DNA of 64,000 bases, from positions 14,535,710-14,599,709 of the forward strand of contig CP136062.1 of assembly GCA_032622095.1 (NCBI GenBank), read 5' to 3'. Position numbers and translations under genes: made by a program. The stretch is from Siphonodentalium dalli (taxonomy: Eukaryota; Mollusca; Scaphopoda; Gadilida; Siphonodentaliidae). Below the pieces are notes generated by a model. That model had not been told where the DNA came from, did not search any database, and saw only the letters and a list, made by a program, of their open reading frames with translations. Shown here one piece after another: positions 9,542-21,515 of this stretch (within the stretch, counting starts at the first letter, position 1; each line of letters starts with the position of its first letter).

Positions 9542-12500
9542 CCTCTCATCTTTTAATTTGCCATAGATTTCTGTTTATAAGTCCCAACTTTCTGAGCCAC
9601 TCTTTCCACTCAAAATGTGGATAATACATCGTACAGTCATTAGGGGGCTGAATTCTGAGCTACAACTATGAACACAGGTGGCAGTTTTATCAGTGTATTT
9701 ATTCCCTATCAAAATTATCCATTATGCGAATCCAGCATGAGGTCACCTCCATCTGAAGAATGGCTTTTTATTTTTCAACAATTTCTTTTGATTGGTACTG
9801 TGAACAAAATACAAAGAAAGCATGCAGAACTTGCGTAGCACATGACATAAGCTCTGCTCATGACGTTTTACTAGTTACTGCTAGGGTACACTTGACACTG
9901 AGTGTGACAATGTGTTTTTTGTTCCTTTGATGTCGGCTTTTAATATTGCTACTGTTACAAAAGTTGTTGTATCCACTATATGTTGTGGTGCTTACATGCT
10001 TTTAGTTCATTAACTTGAGATAAAAGAAAGACAATCTGTTTTAATTTGGCTTCTATAGGAAGGTTCAATGTTCTTGCTTGTTTTCTCGGGTGCAAGGAAA
10101 TGGATACTTTTCAGTTATAAACATCAAAATTTTCTCCCGACACAGCACCAGTTATGTGCTTCCCAAATACGGCCACATTCCCCCAATTCCTATCGGAAAC
10201 CCTGCTGTACATTTCAAAATTGTGAAATTGAGCTGAAGTGCTATATAGTACGTGACAAGTCTTCCCCACCCAGATCAGCCGCCAAAGGCTCAGAAGCTGG
10301 GACGGTCGCCCTTGAAGATTGGTGTCCCAAATCAATGCCAGCACCCTGCCTGTCACTGGTACTGACTGCCATAGCAGGACCATGGTGGAGGGCCAGAACT
10401 GGTCATGCCCGAGATAAAGACTGATATGGTTTGTTAAATGTTTTGTAATTCAATTAAATAAGATTTGACATTTATCCTTTGGAAGAAGTTTATACAAGAG
10501 ATCAACCTGTGTCTTTTTCATTCACAAAAACATGTTCCCTAGGAAACCCACTGTCGGCCCGAGATTCTTGCTTACAGCTGGCAATATATGTTGCATGCTC
10601 ACCATTTTGTATGCATATTAAGTTATTACGGTATTGTGCCTTTGAGGCACTGATACCATAATGTTTCAATATTATTGGACCTAATTATTTGAATTTATAT
10701 ACAAACATTTATGTTTGATGATAAGAGGTCAGATGGCTAACCTGAGAAAATATGAAACATCTGCCCAATTTACTTGAAATTCATATAGACACTGGCTAGC
10801 AAATGAATCATTTCAACACTTCGGCTATGCTCCTCATGAACAAGTTGCTCCACATTGAAGACACAGCATGTGTGTTTGTACCAAGTTCACAATGGATATG
10901 GTTACTTGCCACAAGTAGGCCAGAGGGTTCTCATTAAGGCGAACATCCAAGATTTCTCCAAAGATTTCAAACCACGGATGGAATCATCATTGGATAAGTG
11001 TCTGGAGGGTCAGGTTATTATGTTTTCATATCTTTGCAGTCTTGGTTCAGAAAAGCCTATTTAGCAAGATTCATTAAGTGGGTGCAAACAAACAGACAGA
11101 ATATGATTTGATGGAGATTTCCAGTCGATAATAGAAACTTTGAAATGAAAATATGTGGTACCAAAACCTTGTGTATCAGATTATCCTTCGCCCAATCAAC
11201 CAAGTCACCTGATTCGTAGTAACCTGACTCTTTCAGTCATACTGTACATGTATGTAAAGAATGAGATTGCTTAGGCAAACAAAATAATTGCCATATAAGA
11301 CATTGCTGTCCTGGGCAACTTTCTGCGAACTAACAGAGCTGTTCCACGTATGCTTTGGCAGCATACATAAAATTAATGTAGGGATAAAACTTTTTAAAAA
11401 AAACATGTGTAGCACGAAATTAGGAGACTGCGCATACTGTACAATGTGGCGTCTGCAGTAGTACAAGTCATCACACCGTATACGTTGCATAATAATGCAA
11501 GATATTTTCAGCCACAAGTAAGCTATGTGCTTCTTTAGTCATTGTCAAAATGGCCATTTATGTCTAATTTTTCAAGGTGATTCTCACAGATTTTAAAAAG
11601 ACAACATTTTGTTTACTAAAAACACGGAAACAAATTGTGTATACTATGAAACGAAAACTTTCTGTGCATATATAAGAAATATTATTAAATGACTGGGTAG
11701 GCAGCAAATAAATTGCAACTTTGTTATCAACAATAAATAGTGAGTTGATAAACTCGCAATTCAGAAAAATACTCCCTTTAGAGCAATGTCCTGTCGACAG
11801 CCAGGAGGAATAAAAACTGATTGGTTAGAACGCTGGATTTATACTGATTATACTGATTATACTGATTATGCATGACTAATCTAAGCATGGAGTGACAGGA
11901 GTAGGGACAGCAATAAATTTTAACCCTCCTGATTGACGAAATTACTATTGCGGGACAATTTGCATATATTTTGTCATAAAATATTGTAGCTAACTCGCAT
12001 ATAATGTGTATGATAAATAGAGAGGATAGAGGTCACACATTGTGTTCTTTATTTTGTTATTGGGAGTGGATCGAGAATATATAATCTCTCATGATGGGTG
12101 TTCAACCAGTGGTTCACAGTCATTTGTTACTCAACAGTATGTTCATTCGGCAAACCTCGGTAGGCTCCGAGTTTTGACAAGTGCGGTATGTAAGGGCGCC
12201 ACGTGTCTCACGGCCAGTGGTAGATGGAAGTCGCCAAATTAGAACAAGCAGTCAAACATGTGCAGTTGCTACTCGCTAAATTTAATTACGAAAATAAATA
12301 AATGCACATTGGTTACTTGTTTTAAAAACAAAATCATCAAGATGACAGGCACAAATAGATTTGTACCGGACATTTAGCTGTTTTAGGTCAGTCAATGACC
12401 ATGTCCGACCCGTTGTTTGTAGGCTTGACAAAACCCTCAATTATATACATGCAATTACTAACCTCCCCCAACCTAATGCATTACTTTTAGTGTCTAAATT

Positions 12501-12619
12501 CTGGTGGCACTGTTTAATCTAAAATAATAATTTCATGTACTAGAATCTTAATATGAAGTACAATAGGTGTCATAAAAAATTGACCTATATCCCTGAAAAT
12601 ATCTTAATTTTGTACTCAC
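9542..12619. other. Intron of macro-domain gene, largely unannotated
   Basis: Three kilobases without a convincing gene. A GC-richer patch at 10270-10420 is open in several frames with no recognisable domain. A 69-codon plus-strand frame at 10855-11064 (GYGYLPQVGQRVLIKANIQD) looks protein-like but matches nothing I can name. A short 9-10-bp tandem (TACTGATTA, three to four copies) lies at 11846-11870. Confidence 0.4.
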
Positions 12620-12862
12620 TGTTAATCGGTCCTCTGAATAACGTTCTTCATATCCAGGAACAGCAGTATGGTAAATAGATTTAACATTGGAAATTTGTCC
12701 TCCTGATGTAGCAACGACTTCGCCAAATTCTATTCCACATGGATAATCGTTGTTGCAGCTCTTCTGGATGCTACTTCCGGCAGCCTTGAGGATGGATGCA
12801 GATACTGCTCCTCTACTAAGGACTAAGTGTGGCCCTACTGAGTTCACAAGAACATTCGTTGT
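12620..12862 (-). CDS. Macro-domain exon, N-terminal half (PARP14-like)
   Basis: A 243-nt exon, 81 codons, phase 0 at both ends. The acceptor is TCTTTTGTAG| and the donor ACA|GTGAGT. It begins TTNVLVNSVGPHLVLSRGAV, the N-rich first loop and GxxS segment of macro domains, followed by SILKAAGSSIQ, EVVATSGG and KSIYHTAVPGY. These are the helix and strand blocks normally followed by LRxIVxxCLEKA, which is how exon 1916-2137 starts. The preceding strand is encoded at 25308-25375. Likely an ADP-ribose-binding module of a mono-ADP-ribosyltransferase-like protein; the catalytic domain is not in view. Confidence 0.87.
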
Positions 12863-13304
12863 CTACAAAAGATATATTCATAAATGTTTTACCTCCAGGA
12901 TCCAATAAGAAACAACATCTTTGTTTGTTAACCCTTTGAACCCGACTGGCCGCCACAAGCGGCCAACCATAAAACGTCCATATACCCGGCTGGCCGCTTT
13001 TGCGACCTGTAGAATTAAGTGACGTCATCAACCTATGTAGCATGATTATATATGTTATAACCATTGCTAAATCCATTTATATCTAAGTAAGTGATCCCCA
13101 GAAACTTTAGCAGTGCCATGGGTGCATATGTATGGGTTTATTGCCGACTAGTTACGGTAGAAAAATATGCGCATGCGCACACTGCAGAATTCAACAAACG
13201 TTAATTATTTGAAGCAATTCGCGTAACGCTCTACATTGTTGCGCGGTTCGCAGGATTGTCGAAAGACACCAATTCGATCACTCTTCTGGTTTAAGTTATA
13301 CTTA
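12863..13304. other. Intron sequence with a possible TTAA-element end
   Basis: At 12928 TTAA is followed by CCCTTTGAACCC, resembling a piggyBac-type terminus. A similar TTAACCCTTTGAG occurs at about 38375. Two short CCGGC(T)GGCCGC blocks follow. No matching opposite end was found, so this is only a suggestion. Confidence 0.3.
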
Positions 13305-14090
13305 CAGCTACGCTCTCGTTAAGCGACCTGTTTATGGGCCGGTACTTACTGCAGTGATACCACCAAAATACCACGGTAATCATTTTGTACCGTGGTGAGG
13401 GCGGTTGACCCGCGGTACTGGCATGGTATTTTTACCGTTGGTTACTGCAGGTCACCACATTATTGGTGTTCGTTACCGCCGTACACCGCGTTATTTTTTT
13501 CGTGACCACATTCAATTTACCGCTAACGACCCTCTGAAACTAGGCCTCACATGGTGGGTAAATGATTATGAATAACTTTTGTATTGAATGAATACCTGTA
13601 ACTGCACATAATTATGTATACGTAATGGATATAAATGAATAATAATGCAATCAGAGTACATATGGGCAAAGTACCTCGAACATGTCGGGTTTACATGTAA
13701 CATATTACAAATTTACACGTACATCACGTTTAATCTCATGTCATGTATATATATGAAATATTTTTACCAAAAAATCAGATTATTATAATATTTTTCAGCC
13801 ACGTCGGCGGTTTTTAAACTCAGCTATAGTTGCTTACGGCGATTACGTAAAGCATCATGGAGTAATATTGTTGTTGGCATCTATCGTACATATCGTCAAA
13901 TGATTTATGCCCCCAATTCCTATATTGGTTTCCACTCATGCAGGATTTTTTATTTTGTTTGTGTTTCCAAAATCTAAATTTCTTATAAAATGGGAGATGT
14001 AAATCTGCCATTTATCTGAATTTAGTCGAAACAAGCGGGGACTGCGCATTAGTAATAGTCCGATTTTAGTCCGACTTAGAGGCCAGGGCC
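13305..14090 (+). repeat. TA-flanked interspersed repeat, copy A (partial)
   Basis: Starts after TA with CAGCTACGCTCTCGTTAAGC and runs through GGGCCGGTACTTACTGCAG, GTACCGCGG-type blocks and TCAGCTATAGTTGCTTACGG. The same sequence occurs at 43847-45027 (same orientation) and at 27559-28200 plus 41919-41961 (inverse). After about 13840 it shares a further block with the 43.8-kb copy (to 44640) that the 27.5-kb copy lacks. No ORF; likely a non-autonomous DNA element. Confidence 0.7.
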
Positions 14091-15010
14091 CTGTTTCATG
14101 AAAGCAACTTATGACATAGTTGGGACTTAAGATGGTCATAAGTTCAAACTTCAGTCATAAGTGCGTTTCACGAACAAGGTCTTAACTTTGGTCTTAACTT
14201 TAAGACTGCTGTGAGGTGTCATAAGATAATCTTAAAGTTAAGACCCACGTGATAAGTGGCATATCGATCACAAGTATGGCGGCCTACGTTATTTTGCAAT
14301 TACGGAGATATATGTACATTATTGGGTGGGCAATTCATCGTCTGGTATACAGGGTCGTGGCTACAGAGTGAGAGGGGGTGTTCGCCTCGAAATGTCCAAC
14401 TACACCACCTTAAACAACACCAAATTCTCTTTGGGTTTAAACATTCCAACTGGTACCTCAAACTTTCCAAAACCAAAGTTTGAAGAGGGCAACCCCCCAC
14501 TGTATAACCATAGGGTTAGTTTGGTAAAAACAATTCAGAGCACAGGCTTATCATCAGGGACGTGGCGAATGGGGTTTGTGTGTTGTCTACCCCCCCCCCC
14601 CCCCCCCCCCGCACACACACTTTGTTGGTCAAAATGCTTAGTAATTGGCAATGTCATGCTTGACAACAACATTAATCGTACACTATATATAAGTTTCAAT
14701 TGTTTAAATTTCTAAGTAGTAAAGGAATGTGTTGTTTTAGACAAACAGCAGCAACCGAAAAATCACCAACTTTAGGGGCGTCAGGTTAGAAATTTAAATC
14801 CACCGGGTGGGGTGGAATGGCATTTCGCGAACAAGGAAGTTTGGCCCGGTTCAATTAAGGGGCGGGAGCATTTGGAAATTTCATGATGTACCCCCCCCCC
14901 CCCCCCACAGAGACCAACTAGCCACCCCGAGCCTCGTCGAATGTAGGATATAGTCAATTATTAGCTGTGTATGTGACCTATAGATAATATATATTATAAA
15001 ATTGTATTAC
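14091..15010. other. Non-coding interval, inverted repeat and C runs
   Basis: At 14096-14170 'TCATGAAAGCAACTTATGAC' is partly mirrored by GTCATAAGTGCGTTTCACGA, followed by AACTTTGGTCTTAACTTTAA-type text, which looks like a small MITE. C runs of about 20 and 17 lie near 14590-14611 and 14890-14906. Frames at 14256-14715 are low-complexity products of these. Confidence 0.4.
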
Positions 15011-15154
15011 CCACAAATTAAACTTTTGAGAAGAATTATGGCCTAGCTCAAAGCTCACAATCTCCTCTATGTTATTCCATATGTGTGTGGAGAGATGGGG
15101 TAAAATGAGATCAATTAATGTATTGATTATTTCCTCTTTCCAAATTTCTGTCGG
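15011..15154 (-). CDS. Candidate exon, 48 codons, unknown
   Basis: Between a plausible acceptor (TTTGTGAACAG|) and donor (GG|GTAATA) lies an open 144-nt segment, phase 0 at both ends, beginning PTEIWKEEIINTLIDLILPH. It could follow the short candidate first exon at 16109-16132. If spliced to 12862 it would make an alternative transcript lacking the first macro-domain strand. It may equally be chance. The donor is non-ideal and no family is recognised. Confidence 0.25.
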
Positions 15155-16108
15155 CTGTTCACAAAGCAGATATGTCATATCGGAAAGGTAACAAAAACGC
15201 TCTTTATCAAAATATGTTTTAGAAATAGTGACAATTTTCTATAGAGAATATTATTTTTATTGAGTTTATGCCCACGCCCATATGTCGTGATTTTCAAGCC
15301 TGTCCAAATTTTTGCAGGAGTGGGATGACCATTGTATAGTGTACTGAATATATGATATACACACCCGTAACGATGACACCCCTTAATACGAGTGTGCTAA
15401 TGAAAACGTAGTTATATATATTTATTATATACTTTCCCATGAATTATAAGGTTTTAGCAGTGAGATATAAGTGATATCCAACTAGTGAGTGATATCAGCT
15501 TGAAATTTCTGATGTATTGAAATTCATTGGGGGCCATAGGCAAGTAACTAAAGTATATAATAAACAGAATATCCACACCCTTTCAGTGAATATGGGTTAA
15601 ATCTCATTCGTGATGACAAAACATGGAAATTCAATGTTTTGTCATCACTCATGAGATATCACCCATATCCACTGAAAAAATATATCATCATCATTAATCA
15701 TACAATCTCTTGAAATTTACAACAGTCATGAACCATGCCATATAATCATTCATGATATTATCCATTCAAAGTTCACTCTTCAGTCAGAATTTTGTTATTC
15801 TATTTAGATTGAGATAAATGGTACCTTATACCATGTAAAATGTATAGAATAATATTCACAGGTATATGTTTATGGATCTGAGGTATTTGGAGTGTGATCA
15901 AACAGTTAAATTAGATAAATTAACTATAAATAAATAATGATCGGGACAAGCCTTTTGAATGAAAAGGTAGATAGTGGTCCTTAGGGTAAGTTTTGGAAAT
16001 GGTAAAACAATTGTTAAAATAATATCATAAATAAAAATATCACTACATGTACAGCCATATTCTATGAGTAAAATAGAAAACATCATGGCCACACAAACAA
16101 TAACTTAC
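15155..16108. other. AT-rich interval
   Basis: Contains one hairpin (annotated separately) and the motif AAACGCTCTTT at 15195, which recurs at 48.8-56.2 kb. No coding signal otherwise. Confidence 0.4.
15581..15675. repeat. Imperfect hairpin, ~43-bp arms
   Basis: The left arm starts TTTCAGTGAATATGGGT and reaches GTGATGACAAAACAT. The right arm is its inverse, ending ACCCATATCCACTGAAA. Loop about 10 bp. May be a short foldback element; no target duplication resolved. Confidence 0.6.
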
Positions 16109-16132
16109 CTGAAAATTGTTGTGATAAAGCAT
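16109..16132 (-). CDS. Candidate first coding exon with strong donor
   Basis: ATG at 16132 opens MLYHNNFQ and ends exactly at a perfect donor, CAG|GTAAGT, in phase 0. An in-frame TGA lies upstream. Just upstream on the minus strand (16195-16235) GTCACATGAC occurs twice (E-box-like), next to GACGTCA-like text. This could be an alternative promoter and first exon inside the macro gene. Supported only by signal quality. Confidence 0.25.
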
Positions 16133-16230
16133 GGATTTAAACTCAGTGCAACAGTTACTAGTAATTCAAAATGCTGCCACAGACAACAGTGACGTCTGCA
16201 TAGTCATGTGACCCAGTCATGTGACCTACA

Positions 16231-16560
16231 ACTAAGCTTTACCAAGCTTTTCCAAGGATTTCCAAGCTTTTAAAACTTCATGTAAGAACCTTGGTAAAGC
16301 TTGGAAAAGCTTAGTAAATATTAGATCCAAGCTTTACTTAGCTTTACCAAGGTTGGTCAACACTGAGTCAAGGATTTCCAAGCTTTTCCAAGCTTTTCCA
16401 AGCTTTTCCAAGCTTTTCCAAGCTTTTCCAAGCTTTTCCAAGCTTTTCCAAGGTTTCACTTTATGTGACAACCTTGGTAAAGCTTGGTAAAGCTTGGTAA
16501 AACTTAGATCCAAGCTTTACTAAGCTTTACCAAGGTTCCAACCAAGGATTTCCAAACTTT
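16231..16560. repeat. AAGCTT-rich decamer tandem repeat
   Basis: Built from AGCTTTTCCA and its inverse TGGTAAAGCT. Seven perfect decamers occupy 16381-16450, flanked by degenerate copies in both orientations (CCAAGCTTTACCAAGG, CCTTGGTAAAGCTTGG), so single strands could fold back. Non-coding. Confidence 0.85.
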
Positions 16561-16679
16561 GTTGAAGAGTAAATTTTTTCATTCAAAAAGCTTGGTTCAA
16601 ATTCAAACCTTGGAAATCCTATGAATTCCTAGGATTCCCAAACTTCTTTAAAAAAGCTCGGATTTCTTTTTGCAAGGGC

Positions 16680-17390
16680 AGTATACACATGCGTTGCTTT
16701 ATTGTCATGAGCGAGGGATATGTGTATATAGAGAGTGGCTATATGGCCATGGATGAGGTGCATATGCATACATGGAGTGACTATACTGACATGGCTGGGG
16801 TGTATTAGTATATATTGAGTGGCTATTCGGCTATGGTGTGACACATAGGGATACAGGGAGTGACATGGCCAATGTTGGGGTGAATATGTATGGATTGACC
16901 ATGATCATGTATGAATGTTTTGAATAGGTAAACACGGTGTGGCTATTTGGCGATATGTCAGGCGAAGGAGTATACCAGGTAACATGGGTGAGGGTATGTG
17001 CATGAAGCGAGTGGCTATATGGAAATTGGTGAGGTGCATATGTATACCGGAGTTACTTTATGGTCATTGTTGTGGTATTGATGTATATATTGATTGTCTA
17101 TTTGACCATACGTTTGGAGAATAGGTATACAGGGGATGACCTTATGGCCAATGGTGAGATGAATGGGTATACAAGGAGTGACTATATGGTTATGGGTCAT
17201 GTTTAGGAGTATACTCGGTGTGCCTGCATTGTGGCGCGTGGCTTTATGGTCATCCGTGGTCATGGGTCAGGTGTACATGTATACAATGGGTCACTATATT
17301 GTTATGTCTGTGGTGTTTATGTATATACGTAATGACTGTGTGATAATGGGTGGCTATCGCTTTCCGTGATATGACTCTCTGACATGACCT
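16680..17390 (-). repeat. 42-bp minisatellite array, inverse arm
   Basis: Degenerate units of about 42 bp with the core GTATACATATTCACC...CATGACCATACAGTCACTCC, read on the minus strand. The adjoining array at 17410-18060 has the opposite orientation. The junction has GGGTGGCTATCGCTTTCC at 17348 mirrored by GGAAAGCGATAGCCACCC at about 17423. Because 42 is a multiple of three, long repetitive frames arise; these are not evidence of a gene. Confidence 0.8.
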
Positions 17391-17409
17391 CTCTATTGAT
17401 TAACATATC

Positions 17410-18060
17410 CTTGAGTTATTGTGGAAAGCGATAGCCACCCAAGGTACACATGTACAACCCACCAATTACCCCAGTCACTCCATATGTACATAAACACCAC
17501 ACAAATGACAACATAGTTACCCACTTTATACACGTACACCTGATCATACAGCCATACTTGGTTATACCCGTACATACCACAAAAGACGATACAGCCACAA
17601 GTCACCATGCATGAACACCAGGTATACTCCTACACCTGACCATATAGTCACTCTATGTATACATATTCACTACATTCACGACCATACAGTCACTCATTGT
17701 ATACATATTCACCTCACCATGGACCATACAGCCACTACATGTATACCTATTCGCCATACCCATGACCATAGAGTCAATCCAGGTATACATATGCACATCA
17801 CCAATGGTGAGCCCTTCCAGATATACCAATACCGCACATACGACCACTCATAAGTTCCATACTTGCCATACTCACACAAGCCATCCATTTTCATACATCT
17901 ACTCCCCATACACCACCAATGATAACACATCCACAACATATATAAATATACGTCCCACCGTTACCAACAGGGCACTCCCTATATACCCACACATCATTGA
18001 TGACCATACAATAACTCCATGTATACCTATTATCCTCATCTATGATCATAGAGTAACTCC
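17410..18060 (+). repeat. 42-bp minisatellite array, direct arm
   Basis: Clear units begin GTATACATATTCACTACATT, GTATACATATTCACCTCACC and GTATACCTATTCGCCATACC. It starts after TTAACATATCCTTGAGTTAT, text that recurs before the array at 58801, so the array belongs to a mobile or duplicated unit. A continuous frame (17611-17853) gives a 14-residue histidine-rich repeat, probably a by-product. Confidence 0.8.
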
Positions 18061-19560
18061 CTGGCTGCCATCTTGGCTTCCACCCTGTATCCAGTTGATA
18101 AATTTTTACCATAATGGGCCAGAATACCCACTTGTCATGGTTCATCTCAGTTCTGTCTCAAAGTTCTGCCAATTTCCTTTCAATAATATGGCCAGAATCA
18201 TAAAAGAGCTTCTCCGGAAAATTCAATACTGCAACTTTAAAATGAATTTGTCATGATCCACACGGAACTGGGACAAACATAATAGAACGTAGTTGTCAGT
18301 TAATTAACTAACACATAAAATAACCAAGTGAGTCACAATTTCCTACCTTTTTCGGATAACGCAGAGAATAATGTTCGGGATATGTTAACTTTTAACTTTT
18401 TACAAATTTGGTTGCCATTTTGGAAGCCATCTTGAGCAATTTAGTCTATAAACACCGTAGTGTGACACATTTAAGATAGACCAAAACAATAAACACCTTT
18501 GATACCAAAGATAGTTGCATTTTACTTGAACAAATGGTCGAACCCTGAAAAGTGAATTTTTGCCGATGTTTATGTCAAGATTGTGATGTGAGAGAAAAAT
18601 ATAATATTTCTGGTGATGTCAGTGGTGACAATAGTAAAAATGATCCGTGGTGCATCAGATATGTTAGTATGCAATGTATAGAATACAGATTAGCCAATTG
18701 TATACATCAACCACAACTTGTACGCGATTGCAGGACACCCTGGGGCAATATTTACCATTTTCCATATTTTGGCGGCCATTTTCGCAGCCATTTTGAGCCA
18801 AGGTAAGATTTTTGGTTCCAGAGAGTTGGAATATTCATAGCTAATGATATGCCTCACTTACATTACAAAGTTCTTTTCATTTCTTGTTGAAATATGACTA
18901 GAATCCCAATTGTGATTTTTTGTAAAATTTTGTACCGCGTTCTGTAAAATCAATTTTATGTGGGATCGGAAAGGGCTAGGACCCTGTTAATTGCATTTTT
19001 AATTGCTCCAATGATCAGTTAATATACAAAATAAAGTCATATTACTCAACCAGTTCCAAACAGCATGAATTGATCTAGAATATATTTGTGAAAAAATGTC
19101 TTATTTTCAACTTCCGGTGGCCATTTTGGCGGCCATCTTGGATGATGAGTTTCAATTTTGGCCCAAAAAAGTGTCATTAGGTCATTTGTATACATTTTAC
19201 TAGATTTTCCCGCTATAATTTGCATAAAACTGACTTAGGGTCTGGTCTGAAAAACGACGGCCATGATGGACGCCATCTTGTCTGGAGTCTAAAAGGCCAC
19301 TTTTTTTTCTTGTTAACATTGCTTAAAAGTTGAAGGACATAATAAGGAACAAAATGAGTGGGGTGAAGTTAAGTCCCAGGGGGGGTGCAAGGGTACCCCT
19401 ATTAGCTCCCGGACTGTTGTGAACATCCATACCTAATTTCATTGAGATCGGAGCACTACTGTTCAAGTTATGACATGAACAGGCATCGGACGGTCGTACA
19501 TACACGCGCACACACAGACGCATGTACGGACGGATAGGTACAAAACAGTATAACCCACTT
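18061..19560 (+). repeat. Interspersed 'CCATCTTGG' repeat flank
   Basis: Follows the minisatellite. Holds several spaced copies of GGCCATTTTGGCGGCCATC-like text, AACCAAGTGAGTCACAAT, and an end with ACGGACGGATAGG and GGGGGTTATAATTAAGG. Related sequence lies in inverse orientation at 57369-58800 and again at 62291-62545, each time next to the same minisatellite. No gene. Confidence 0.65.
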
Positions 19561-20160
19561 TTTAAAGGGGGTTATAATTAAGGCCCGCATCACTAAAAGT
19601 CCGCTTCATGGCTGCATCAAAAAATCCTCCCTCAATACGCTAGTGATAGGGACTTATTTTTGGTTCACCGGTCACATTTTTAAGAGCACCGGTTATATTT
19701 ACTTCCGGTAAAACGCACGTGGTCTGATATTTTATCTTCTGTCCATTTTTTTCAATTTTGGACAAATAAAGTGGAAAAAATGAGTTTGTTTTCTGTGTGC
19801 ATTACGTCAGGGATCACAGTTATACCGTTGAGTGTATATGGAGGATTAACCGAAGGAACATCTGTTGGTTGGTGAACTATTTGCGGCAATGCAATAAATC
19901 TGATGATTTTGGCGAAATCCGGAAAATTCCAAACGATTTGAAATACATTAAACCGAATGCTATATCGGAAACTCGAGTAGTTTCAATGGGCAAAAGGTGT
20001 TTCCTGGTGCCAAAATAGGTGATCTAATAGAAAAATATAAATGAAGTTATTCACAAATACTTTCTTCTTCTTGTCAATCTTTGAAGTACGTTCCTCCCAA
20101 TCATTGAAATTGAATTCAACCAATCTATCAGAACTGTCACTTTGACAGCACATGCACAGA
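19561..20160. other. Unassigned interval
   Basis: Frames on both strands are open around 19797-20018 (for example FGEIRKIPNDLKYIKPNAIS on plus), but no family is recognised and no splice sites stand out. Confidence 0.3.
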
Positions 20161-20848
20161 CCTTCTCAAAATAAGTGTCCCTTTTAACGCGATTCTCAGG
20201 AGTTAACAACGTGGTTGTACCTTCAACACAATGCGGTCGTTGCGTTGATAACGCATTGTTGGTACGTTACGACCGCGTTGAAGTTTAACACAGACCGCGT
20301 TTATGTTAAATGCGTTGCGTCAAGGATCAACTCAACACGCGAAGATTGCAATCACCGCGCTGAAAAATATACAGACGATGAGTCATGTAAGTAGTTTTTT
20401 AACCATTAAATTTTTTGTTTTAAATATAATTCACGATCACATATGACTAATTTCCCACTCTCTAAAAACAGAAAATCACATATCTACGCATTCGATCGTT
20501 CCAAATCGGGCAATTTATTTGCAGCTTTTGACAGGTGTTAGGCTTTTTTATAATATATATATAGGTACAATGCACACGTGTATCGCACAAAGCGGTCGTG
20601 CGATTGTGTTTCCCAATATTATGTTGGCAACGTTCCGTTTCGTTGATGGTTATCTCAACCGCGTTTGTTGCGTTGACAGTCATGCCGACCGCGCTATGTT
20701 GCATTGACAGTTACCTCGACCGCATTGAGGAAAATCACAACTGCATTGGAGTAACGTTACGACCGCGTTCCGTTAACACGAGAATCGCGTTGATGGTCAA
20801 TTCTCAACGCGGTTCCAACGTTTGAGAGGGACACTTATTTTGAGAAGG
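20161..20848. mobile_element. Non-autonomous element with perfect 21-bp TIRs
   Basis: The left end CCTTCTCAAAATAAGTGTCC plus one C is matched exactly in inverse by GGGACACTTATTTTGAGAAG plus one G. Similarity extends a few bases outward (ACAGA). The interior is rich in a GCGTTG/CGACCGC motif repeated in both senses. No ORF. The right half, with the flank to 21515, recurs at 39537-40318. No clear target duplication. Confidence 0.68.
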
Positions 20849-21515
20849 TATGTAGTATGTACCCACATCAGCAGCCATCAGTATAAAAGTATAATCATAT
20901 TAAATGATATAAACCGGTATATAGGATTCTTGTGGAACACTAGAAAAATTACATCAGTGTCACTGAGAATTGTTCCTGATAGTGGATATCCATGGGCATT
21001 GCAGTAAATAAATACATGTAGAGCAATTTATGGCACTGCTACATTTGAATCAGATTTCTCAGAATTCCTATTATAATTGTCAGAAGTTTTTTGTAATTTG
21101 AGTGGTGTGTGTTTCTCTATATATGTATGTGTGGTTACATTGTACAGTTCTGATATTTGGTGGGAGACATTGGGCGCCTCTGACTTTATAAACCATATCC
21201 CTCACACTATCATGAATAGAACCAGACAAAACTCATGCTATGCCTTTCCTCAATAGCCATTTAGAGCCATGCTTTGGGAATTGGGCAACAGAGGTGTCAG
21301 AATATTCCCATGTATTGAGCTATACATGTGATTACATAGATACAAGTTGTATTACCTGGAATCATGAAAAAAAATTTAATATTCTAATTTGAGTAAGTTT
21401 TGAAAAATTTAAAATAAATAATAAATATAAAAAGACTCCCTCCCTCCCTCCCTTATCAAAATATTTAGACATAATTGCTTGTGAACCCAGACTTGAATTT
21501 GTAATGGCCTTATAT
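20849..21515 (+). repeat. Duplicated segment W, copy 1
   Basis: Sequence from ACCCACATCAGCAGCCATCA to TTTGTAATGGCC is nearly repeated at 39692-40318 in the same orientation, with scattered substitutions. Contains a short CCCT-repeat tract. No ORF. Confidence 0.7.

Noticed and set aside
10068-10424. 118-codon plus-strand ORF
   Set aside because: No recognisable motif. The GC-richer second half is open in several frames, so the length is not informative.
15011-16132. 5' exons of the main macro-domain transcript
   Set aside because: The exon at 25308-25375 supplies the missing first strand and fits the domain. Inserting the 15-16-kb segments would break it, so they are kept only as possible alternative exons.
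17611-17853. Histidine-rich 14-residue repeat protein
   Set aside because: The frame is the translation of a 42-bp minisatellite. Equivalent frames occur on the opposite strand and in the other arrays, with no start, splice or conserved ends.
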